A DNA stretch of 64,000 nucleotides from Desulfobacteraceae bacterium. Its GTDB lineage: Bacteria; Desulfobacterota; Desulfobacteria; Desulfobacterales; Desulfosalsimonadaceae. The notes under the pieces were generated by a model. That model was given only the letters and a program-made list of their open reading frames with translations. It searched no databases and was not told the origin of the DNA. Positions within the stretch are counted from its first letter, which is position 1, and each line of letters begins with the position of its first letter. The stretch spans positions 1 to 64,000 of the forward strand of contig QZJS01000075.1 of the NCBI GenBank assembly GCA_003597945.1, in the 5' to 3' direction. Positions 40,382 to 49,000 of this stretch are shown here, piece after piece. The position numbers were made by a program, and so were the translations under genes.

Positions 40382-41095
40382 TCATGTTAAATCATCGGCT
40401 TGAAAATTCAAGAATGATGGAGCTAAAAGTTCGCGTTTATGTGGACGCTTATTCCATGCCCGATTAAGAATTTCCTTAACCTCCACGTCGGTGGTTTGGG
40501 AGAAATTATGATACCATTCACCAACGCTTCGAAAGTATATCGGTATAACCGGACATATGAATTTATCGGCAGCCTTGCTCATGGTACTGAATACATCGGA
40601 TGGCGCTACCGGCGCAGCAGCAATAATCCGTTCCGGGTTTAATTGCCGCAACGCCGTAACGGCCGCCTTCATCGTAGCCCCGGTGGCGATCCCGTCATCC
40701 ACTATAATAACGTTTCTGCTTTGCACATTATAGGGAGGCCGATCCCCCCTGTAAGCCCGTTCTCTTCTCAGGAGCTCTTTATTTTCAATACGCCTGATTT
40801 TCTCAATGGCGGAATCCGGAACCCCGAAACTTCGAACCACATCCGCATTTATTACTTCCACGCCGCCGGTCGCAATGGCGCCCATCGCGACTTCCTCATG
40901 TCCGGGGACGCCAAGTTTGCGCACGACAATCACATCAAGATCCGCATGTAGCCGTTTTGCGACCTCGGCCGCCACCGGGACGCCCCCCCGGGGCAGCCCG
41001 AGAACCAATACATTCGTCAGATCGCTATAATCTTTAAGCTCATCAGACAGGATACGTCCGGCTTCTGTTCTGTTTTTATATATGAAATTTCTCAT
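40382..41095 (-). CDS. phosphoribosyltransferase family protein
   Basis: VLGLPRGGVPVAAEVAKRLHADLDVIVVRKLGVPGHEEVAMGAIA; NVIIVDDGIATGATMKAAV PRPP motif. Confidence 0.92.
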   Translation of the reverse strand: MRNFIYKNRTEAGRILSDELKDYSDLTNVLVLGLPRGGVPVAAEVAKRLHADLDVIVVRKLGVPGHEEVAMGAIATGGVEVINADVVRSFGVPDSAIEKIRRIENKELLRRERAYRGDRPPYNVQSRNVIIVDDGIATGATMKAAVTALRQLNPERIIAAAPVAPSDVFSTMSKAADKFICPVIPIYFRSVGEWYHNFSQTTDVEVKEILNRAWNKRPHKRELLAPSFLNFQADDLT

Positions 41096-41130
41096 CTCGG
41101 CCTCGTTTTACGCAGCACTCTAATCGATGT

Positions 41131-41222
41131 CTGGGTTAAAAGTCCGATTTTTCGATTCAAAAGTCTTTCGTGATACGATTTTCCCTGAAACTCACAATCT
41201 GGCTCAAAATCGACTTTTTGTC
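41131..41222. repeat. Short member of structured repeat family
   Basis: Minus strand AAAAAGTCGATTTTGAGCCAGATTGTGAGTTTCAGGGAAAATCGTATCACGAAAGACTTTTGAATCGAAAAATCGGACTTTT. Confidence 0.6.
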
Positions 41223-41356
41223 AGTGCATCCTGATTAAAAATAAACCAAAATTGAACAAAATCAATCTACCCTCAAAACTGGTATTTCCGTGAAAATGCA
41301 TTATTGTTTAAAGTAGCGGAATAAAGAAAAGTTGTAATCAAGAGGAGGTGATATTC

Positions 41357-41536
41357 ATGGAAGATGAAAAAGCAAAAGACTTTGCCGTGGAAAGTACTGA
41401 AAAACCGAAAACGGCAAAAAATTCCTGCGGGTGTCTTATTGTTGATGAGTGCGGCTGCATTCAGGACGCATGCGCCGTTGAAGCCTCATCCGGATGCAAC
41501 TGCTATAAGGATCCCTGTGCGTGCCCGATTCGGTAA
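41357..41536 (+). CDS. small Cys-rich (metallothionein-like) protein
   Basis: ATG at 41357 after GAGGAGGTG; KNSCGCLIVDECGCIQDACAVEASSGCNCYKDPCACPIR, nine Cys including four CxC. Confidence 0.6.
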   Translation: MEDEKAKDFAVESTEKPKTAKNSCGCLIVDECGCIQDACAVEASSGCNCYKDPCACPIR

Positions 41537-41642
41537 CCTCTTGAAAACATCTGTATCGATCAGGGATGAAATATAAATTCTCTTCCCGCAATCTTCGAAA
41601 CCGGACTTGCATCAGCAGCCGTTCATTAAATCATTGAGACTA

Positions 41643-41924
41643 TCATAATGCGGCCGGCGGCGATGCGGGATCATACTTGCTCATCAGAAAGATGGCCTTT
41701 GTCGGGCAGGCCATCATGCAGGCGCCGTCCCCGATGCAGTCGCCGGGGCGCACCGGTTTTGCAATGCCGTCCACAATATCAAGTACGTTCGGTCCGAGTT
41801 TCTTGCAGAGGTTGACGCAATGCCTGCAAGCCATACAGCGCACGGGGTTGATTTCCGGGATGTTTCCTTTTACAAACGTTCTCCCGAAAGCCTCGAAGAC
41901 TTCCGTTTCAATCTTCGCGTTCAT
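41643..41924 (-). CDS. 4Fe-4S ferredoxin-like protein
   Basis: NPVRCMACRHCVNLCKKLGPNVLDIVDG...CIGDGACMMACPTKAIFLM. Confidence 0.88.
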   Translation of the reverse strand: MNAKIETEVFEAFGRTFVKGNIPEINPVRCMACRHCVNLCKKLGPNVLDIVDGIAKPVRPGDCIGDGACMMACPTKAIFLMSKYDPASPPAAL

Positions 41925-41936
41925 GATATTTCTCCT

Positions 41937-42269
41937 TCATAAGTTTGTATTGATCATGGAATAGGCTTCTTTAGAATCACACGCGAAATTTTCCCGATCC
42001 TTAAATTTTTCCTTATGTCTTCCTTTGAATTCAATACTGATTAATCGCTGATGAAACTTCTTGATACGGGCAATAAAAACATTGAGACCAAATTGGTCAA
42101 TTTTTTTTAACCCGTCCGTGTGTATGTAAATCTTTGTTGCGTTTTCTATTTTTTCATTCATAACGTCCGCAAGCCGGCAGGCGGATGTGCCGTCAAAATC
42201 GCCAAATAACGAAATGGAAACCTTATCCCTTGATTTATTATTTATCCGTGTTTGAAAATTATTTGCCAT
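41937..42269 (-). CDS. STAS-like domain protein
   Basis: KVSISLFGDFDGTSACRLADVMNEKIENATKIYIHTDGLKKIDQFGLNVFIARI. Confidence 0.6.
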   Translation of the reverse strand: MANNFQTRINNKSRDKVSISLFGDFDGTSACRLADVMNEKIENATKIYIHTDGLKKIDQFGLNVFIARIKKFHQRLISIEFKGRHKEKFKDRENFACDSKEAYSMINTNL

Positions 42270-42295
42270 AGCAAATATCGTCCTTATTCATTTGT

Positions 42296-43243
42296 TTAGA
42301 TGCCCGATGCGCCATTCGGTAATAAATTAATAAAATCCGGTATGTTGTCTTCAAAATAAGTTTTTATTTTATTAATAATTTCCTTTTCAACCTGGCGGAC
42401 CCTCTCTCTTGAAATTCCGTACCGTTGGCCAAGGTTCTGCAATGTAACAGGATCCTCGGTAAAGATACGCCTGTCAAATATGTCACGCTCTCTATTGGTA
42501 ATGGTGGTTTTAAACTCATCTATCTTTTCATTCAGCAGGGTTTTGATTTCCTCTTTAACGATCTGCTCCTCCGGAGATTTGCTTTCCGCGTGAAGAAAAT
42601 CAATCATCTCCGTATTAGAATTTTCTTTTACAGGAGCATTTAGAGAAACATCCCAGGAGTTCAACCGCTGGTCCATGTCAATAATATCCTTGGAGGATAG
42701 ACCGAGCTTTTGTGATAAAAATTCCGGTTCGGGCTCAAATCCATCATTGATCAGTTTTTCCTTTTCCTTGTTGAGCCTGAAAAACAGCTTGCGTTGGGCC
42801 TCCGTGGTGCCGATTTTGACCAGCCGCCAATTATCCAATATAAATTTCAATATATATGCTTTAATCCAGAATGAGGCGTAATATGAAAATTTAACGTTGC
42901 GGGATGGATCAAATTTCAAGGCCGCCCGCATGAGCCCGAGATTTCCTTCCTGAATCAAATCCTGCAGGTTCTGCATCCAGGGCCGCTGATAATCTTTTGC
43001 GATTTTAAACACCAGCCGCAAATTCGTGACCACCAGAAGTTGGATTGCTTCGGGTTCATCATTTTCCTTAAAGCGAATGGCGAGATTTTTTTGTTCATCC
43101 GGCGACAACATTTTGTATTTTTTAAGCTCAAACATATACTGTCTTAACGGATCAACGTTGACCATCGCTTTGCCGGGGGACGGCAATTCCATATCCAGGA
43201 ATTTTTGATCATCATGATTGACATGCCTTTTTCCCTTACGCAT
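42296..43243 (-). CDS. sigma-70 family factor, RpoH (sigma-32)-like
   Basis: LVVTNLRLVFKIAKDYQRPWMQNLQDLIQEGNLGLMRAALKFDPSRNVKFSYYASFWIKAYILKF; region 4 LQNLGQRYGISRERVRQVEKEIINKIK. Confidence 0.88.
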   Translation of the reverse strand: MRKGKRHVNHDDQKFLDMELPSPGKAMVNVDPLRQYMFELKKYKMLSPDEQKNLAIRFKENDEPEAIQLLVVTNLRLVFKIAKDYQRPWMQNLQDLIQEGNLGLMRAALKFDPSRNVKFSYYASFWIKAYILKFILDNWRLVKIGTTEAQRKLFFRLNKEKEKLINDGFEPEPEFLSQKLGLSSKDIIDMDQRLNSWDVSLNAPVKENSNTEMIDFLHAESKSPEEQIVKEEIKTLLNEKIDEFKTTITNRERDIFDRRIFTEDPVTLQNLGQRYGISRERVRQVEKEIINKIKTYFEDNIPDFINLLPNGASGI

Positions 43244-43354
43244 AGCACCCTCCCCAAAATCAATTGTTTAGATAAACCATCCGCCGACTTTTCGAAACAC
43301 AACTCCAGGGACCGGCAACACGAGTTTGACGCCGGCAGAAACGTTATTTGGAAA

Positions 43355-44527
43355 TCACGGCGCGAGTGGAATGTTTATATTCTCAAAACGGCATTTGATC
43401 TTCTCCGGATCCGACAGGTAAGAAAAGAGAGTCTGCCTCACAGGATCTATCTCGCCAATGCAAGACAGGGATTCGGCCACCATGGGATCAGCTGCAATAA
43501 TGACCGGCGCCTGGTGTATATCCGCCAATTGGAATGACAGAATCGTCTTATAAAAAGCGTCTTCCGCGCTTTTAGGGATCAGGACTATCCCGGAGGTTTT
43601 GCCCTTTCCCGTGCATACTTCGGACAAATAATCGACCGTATGGTTTTTTGCGTCCTTGTTGCGAGCCATCCCCAGCCGCCATCCGAAAACAATAACCACC
43701 GGCGTGTCGGCCAGACATTCAAAAAACATATCGTCTGCCGACCATTCAAATCTTTTGCGCCGTAAACCGGATTTTGTGTTATCAGCGATTTTGATCCCGT
43801 CACTATTGAACGGATTGATCGGGGTAGCGAAGTGTTCAATCTGCCGGGCAAATTTTCCGAACCGGCTCTCTTGCTTTTCAAAAAACGTGACCATCCTGTC
43901 CGGCGGCGTCGTGGGGCAGGAGTATATGAATCGGCATCCGGCATATGCCGCACCCATTGCAATGGCATCATTGCCGGTGATGCCGATATAACGCTGTTTT
44001 CCGACGGGCAACCGGCGTTTTGGGATATTCCGGATCTTGCCGGAGGCAATGGCATGGCCTCTTTTCGCGGCCGCCTGAACACCGGATGCGCAATCATTGT
44101 GGACAGTTGCGAAATGCCTGGTAAGTTGATGCGTCAGCGTATAAAAATCCATGCCGATTGCGACTGATACGGCGCCCAATAATTCGGCATTTGCTAAGAT
44201 TTGGGTGGTAATCGGATGGTTTTCAAGCCGGTCGTTTGCCGGTAAAGGTTTCATGCCGGATGAATCAATATCATCAGGAATTGTTATCGCCCACTGGCCG
44301 GCTGAACCAAGGTCCACAAGAACGTCCGCCCGGGAAAAAGGTCCGTCAAGCGGTCTATCGGAAATTTCGATATGGTAATAGTTTTTCCGGCCAATGTGTT
44401 TGGGGCCGTTTTCCTGCCATGCAAAAACCGCGCAGCCCTGAGCAAGGGCCGTATCGATCAGAATATTTCCAATGGACGCCACTTGGTCTTTGGCCGACCC
44501 CGCAATGGTAATTTTTACATCTTTCAT
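43355..44527 (-). CDS. divergent 2-oxoacid:ferredoxin oxidoreductase alpha-like protein (gamma + pyrimidine-binding-like domains)
   Basis: KITIAGSAKDQVASIGNILIDTALAQGCAVFAW...; GNDAIAMGAAYAGCRFIYSCPTTPPDRMVTFF resembles KorA GNEAIALGAxxAGCRFYAGYPITPSSE. Confidence 0.6.
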   Translation of the reverse strand: MKDVKITIAGSAKDQVASIGNILIDTALAQGCAVFAWQENGPKHIGRKNYYHIEISDRPLDGPFSRADVLVDLGSAGQWAITIPDDIDSSGMKPLPANDRLENHPITTQILANAELLGAVSVAIGMDFYTLTHQLTRHFATVHNDCASGVQAAAKRGHAIASGKIRNIPKRRLPVGKQRYIGITGNDAIAMGAAYAGCRFIYSCPTTPPDRMVTFFEKQESRFGKFARQIEHFATPINPFNSDGIKIADNTKSGLRRKRFEWSADDMFFECLADTPVVIVFGWRLGMARNKDAKNHTVDYLSEVCTGKGKTSGIVLIPKSAEDAFYKTILSFQLADIHQAPVIIAADPMVAESLSCIGEIDPVRQTLFSYLSDPEKIKCRFENINIPLAP

Positions 44528-44737
44528 TTTGATACCAGATAGTTACAAATAGTTTTCGCTTTCCCTTCGCGTGCATGCTTTTTAGACGGAATTCAAAGTA
44601 CAGATTACCAAAGGATAAATACATACGGTTTCGGCAGTATTTTTTTTTAAAAAAAACTGTAGTCGCTTTGATGAGGGGCCAGGATCAGGAACCGGAATCG
44701 ATCAGGGCAATCATATGAGAAGGAATCGGAGAAAGAA

Positions 44738-44763
44738 ATGCCGGCGCCGATAGGCGCCGGCAT
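44738..44763 (-). terminator. Terminator-like hairpin downstream of NarL-type regulator
   Basis: ATGCCGGCGCC-gata-GGCGCCGGCAT perfect 11-bp stem; minus-strand 3' flank TTCTTTCTCC. Confidence 0.55.
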
Positions 44764-44825
44764 TCAGATGATTTCAACGTAACAAATTCAGGGACTTCTA
44801 TAAAGGAGGCGGGTTTTGTCCGCCA

Positions 44826-45500
44826 CTAAACCTCCCGGTTTGATACCAGACCTCTTTCAATGGCATAAACCGTCAATGCCGACACATTATGGAGATCAAG
44901 CTTTTCCATGAGGTTTGAGCGATGCTTGTTGACGGTCTTGACGCTGATAAACAGAATATCGGCGATATCAGCGCTCTTATAGCCTTCGGCGATCAGTTTG
45001 AGGATTTCTTTTTCACGAGGGGTTATGGTTTCCCATGTGGAGGTGGATTTGATGGTTTTTTTCTCTTCCAGATACCCGGTCAACACTTTCGCCGATACTT
45101 CCCCGCTCATATAAGGTTTGCCGGACAGTATCGTTTTCATCGCGTTCAAGACCTCGTCAAAACGGGCGTCTTTGAGGCAATATCCGTCCGCGCCCGTCTG
45201 AAACGCGGTAAGAATGTACTCTTCATCCTGATGAATGGTTAATACCAGTATTTTGGTTTTCGGGGATTGTTTCTTTATTTCCCTGATGGCGGAAATACCG
45301 TTCATTTTCGGCATGGACAGGTCCAGTATGGCGATATCCGGCAGACACTCGGACGCGCAGCGAATCGCCTCGATACCGTTGGTCGCTTCCCCGATCACTT
45401 CAAACGCATCGCTTAAGTTCAGCAACGCGCGCAATCCGTCCCTGAGGATCGTGTGATCTTCCGCGATGATAACCGTTTTCTTCATACCCCCGTCCCCCAA
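44826..45500 (-). CDS. NarL/FixJ-type response regulator
   Basis: VIIAEDHTILRDGLRALLNL, DIAILDLSMPKMNGI; HTH TPREKEILKLIAEGYKSADIADILFISVKTVNKHRSNLMEKL. Confidence 0.95.
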   Translation of the reverse strand: MGDGGMKKTVIIAEDHTILRDGLRALLNLSDAFEVIGEATNGIEAIRCASECLPDIAILDLSMPKMNGISAIREIKKQSPKTKILVLTIHQDEEYILTAFQTGADGYCLKDARFDEVLNAMKTILSGKPYMSGEVSAKVLTGYLEEKKTIKSTSTWETITPREKEILKLIAEGYKSADIADILFISVKTVNKHRSNLMEKLDLHNVSALTVYAIERGLVSNREV

Positions 45501-45949
45501 TAAAATAAAATCAGCTGGCTATCCGGCCGGATCCCCGCTCCCCCATTGCGCTGAAAGTGTTTTTGAATCAGCATCTTCATGATATCTACCCATTCTTGAA
45601 AACGGGCCGGTTTGGTAATAAATGAATCCGCCCCCATTTCCCGGCTGAAGACGATATCTTTTTCGTCTTGAGAGGTGGTGAAAATCACGATCGGGATATG
45701 CTGTAAGGACCGAATCGACTTGATTTCCCTTAACGCCTGCCGTCCGTCTTTCCGGGGCATATTCAGATCCAGCAGGATTAATGACGGCAGCCGGCTTGTG
45801 TTCAACAAGTGATCCATGAGTTTGATCCCGTCTTCCACGCAATGCAGATTATCGTTTCCAGCGGCTTCTCCAAAGGCTTCTTTTGCCAGCATGCAATCGT
45901 CAACATCGTCATCCGCCATCAGAACAATCGACATTTGCTGATTCATCAA
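45482..45949 (-). CDS. response regulator receiver (Rcp1/CheY-like)
   Basis: VLMADDDVDDCMLAKEAF, LILLDLNMPRKDGRQALREIK, VIFTTSQDEKDI. Confidence 0.92.
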   Translation of the reverse strand: MMNQQMSIVLMADDDVDDCMLAKEAFGEAAGNDNLHCVEDGIKLMDHLLNTSRLPSLILLDLNMPRKDGRQALREIKSIRSLQHIPIVIFTTSQDEKDIVFSREMGADSFITKPARFQEWVDIMKMLIQKHFQRNGGAGIRPDSQLILFYWGTGV

Positions 45950-46025
45950 TCAAGTCTCCTGAGGGTTGTCAATTCCAGCAAAGAGTAGCTATCACATCGT
46001 AATTAAATGAAATATAAGCGATTAT

Positions 46026-49000
46026 TCATTTCTTGACTTTTTTTCGGGGCAGTTTCACGATGAAAGTTGATCCCTTCCCGGGTTGGCTTCGGGCCGTGAT
46101 AATTCCGCCATGGTTTTCGACAATCCGGCGGCATATGGCAAGGCCGATGCCGGTTCCCTGATATAAGTCGCTTTTTCCGTGGAGTCTCTGAAACGGCAGG
46201 AAAATCTTGTCCAGGTAAATTTCATCAAACCCGATGCCGTTGTCTTGTACGTGGATTTCGTAAAACCGCCCTCTCTCCGATGACGCATCATATATTTTAA
46301 TGACCGGCTCTTGATCACCTTGATATTTTAAGGCGTTACTGATCAAATTTTGAAAAAGCTGTCTCATCTGGCTTCGGTTGGCTGTTACGTCCGGAAGCGC
46401 GCCGATGTCGATGATCCCTCGACCGTCCTCAATCACAACCTGAAGGTCAGTCAACGCCTCCTCAACGGGTTCTTTTAAATTAAACGGGGTAAAAAGTTCC
46501 AGATTTGCAGCCAGCCGCGAATATGCCAACAGATCCTGGATCAGGGTCCGCATTCTTCCGGAGGCCTTATCCATTCGCGCCAGGTAATCCCTGGCCTTGT
46601 CATCTCCAAGATCCGGCATGGATTTCAACCGGTCGGCAAAAGTCCGGATCTTTCGCAGGGGTTCCTGCAGATCATGGGATGCCACATAGGCAAATTCCCC
46701 GAGGGCTTTGTTGCTTCTCGCCAATGCCTCATTTGCTTTTTTCAGCTCGGCGGTGCGTTCTCCCACCCGGGTTTCCAGCACATCCTGGTGCTGATGGAGT
46801 TCCTCAATCAGCCGCATCCGTTCCATGGCCGTGGCGACCTGATGCGTCACCGTCCGCATCAATGCCAGATCATCTTCGGAAAATGAGGCCCGCGTTTTTG
46901 TTCCGAACGACAGTGTGCCGATGACATGTCCCCGCACAATCATCGGATGGCAGGCATACGCCTGAATTCCGAAAGATTTGACCAGTTCGGTTCTGGGATC
47001 GACTTTGTTGAAGATATTTTCAGCGATAATGGGGACCCCGTCCCTGGCCGCGCATCCGCAAACCGCCACCCCGTAATCCAGCCACTCAATCCTTGCGGCT
47101 TCTTCATCCGGAATACCAATGCAGGCGTTCAGATGAAGTTTTCCGGCTTCTTCGTCGACCAGAAAATTGAAACAGGCCTGGCAGTCCAGATGTTCCATGA
47201 CCTTTCGGGAAATAAAATCGACAATTCCCTCCGGATCTTCCGATTTGAGCAATTTTTCCGCGATCTCCGCCAGTAACCGAAAACGGGCTTCTTTTTCCCT
47301 CAGGGACCGGTTCACCTTCCCGCGCGCTTCCAGTTCTGCTTCGAGGTCTTCAAAAAGACGCGCGCTTTCAAGGGACAGGGATATCAAAGCCGCGAGTTTG
47401 ATCCCGAAATCCAGGTGGGCATCGCTGAAAGCCGCCGCCGACGTGTGATTGTTGAAAAAAATCGCCCCGACGGCCTGTTTCCGGAGCAGAACCGGGACCA
47501 CCATCACGGAGCGGATGCCCCACTTTCGCATGCTCTCGTTATTTACCCGGTCATCGGTATACGCGTCATTGATGATCACCGGCTGCATGGTGTTAACGGC
47601 AAGCACGGCATGGGGATTTTCCTCGTCACTCATCCGGGTCCCGATGACGGATTCCGGAAACCCATGCACCCAACTGACGATCCACTGGTTTTCCTTTCTA
47701 AGGGATATGGCGGCGGTATCGCTTCCGATGGCGGATGCGCCCTTAAAAATGGCGGTTTCCATGATATGATCAAACTTGAGCGTGGAAAGGAGCGTCTGAT
47801 TGATTGAATTGACGGCTTTGCTGAAAGACTCGGCCTGCTTGATGTCGGTGATGTCCTGGGTGGTGCCGAAGCCGCCCAGCAATTCGCCGTTGCCGTCAAA
47901 CTCCAACTCGGCTTTTTCACGCACCCATTTCACGTTGCCGGCGACAACAATCCGGTGCTCAATATCATAGGGCGCCCCGCCCAGGCAGGCTTTCCACTCG
48001 CGATCGACGTATTCGCGGTCATCCGGATGAACCGTTTCCATAAAGGTTTCATAGGACATGGGGACCCCTGGAGAGATTCCAAAGATCCGATGCGCCTCGT
48101 CCGACCACAACAATTTGTTTTTCGCGACATTAAGGCGCCAACTTCCGGTACGGGCCACCTCCTGCGCCCGGTTGAGGTCTTCCCGGTTTTCACGAAGAGA
48201 TTCTTCGGCCAGAAATTTCCCGATCGTCATTGCCAGATAATCCGCCAGCCTTTCCAGAAATCTGATAAGCTGTATCGAAAAAACCTCTTGCCGCGGATCA
48301 TTTAACTGCAAAAGGCCGAGGCGGTCTTTGCCCACGAATAACGGCAATAGGGCCACGGATTCATACCCCGCCTGGTTGCACCGATTTCGCGTCCGCGGCA
48401 ACATATCCGCTTCCGTAGCCGAGGCAATCAACCGGGTCGTGCTGTTTGTCCAGAAACTGCCGTGGGGCGTAAAGAAAGGTTTTGCCGGATCAAAACGGCC
48501 GCAAATAACATTGCCGCACATGCATTCAAAGATCGGATTGCCGGTAAAATCTCTTATTATATTCAAGTCCTTATCCAATGCGCAAAGGCTATTTTCCGCC
48601 TGGATGAACTCATCCGGGAATCCCCTGTATTCATAATAAGGAAAATCGTCTCCCTGGCGCAGACGGATGCCCACGGCCGCACAACCGGATTGGCGCTGAA
48701 AAAAGGTCGTCACGGACGCAATCAGCTCGTGCATGCTTTTGCTTGAATTGACGACCTGCAGAAACGCAATGGTGGTTTCCCGTTCCATCTCCACGTGTTT
48801 TCGTTCGGTGATGTCGGAGACCGTAACCACGGCAAGCAATGGCTGACCCCATTCATCCCGTACAACGGCGCCGCCATAGTTTAAAATACGCTGCCAGTCG
48901 GTATGAACCCGCCTGATCCGAATCTCCAAATTTTCCAGGCGCTCATCCCGCAGAATACGGCTAAGCGGCCATTGGTCCACCGGGAGCACGGTTCCATCCA

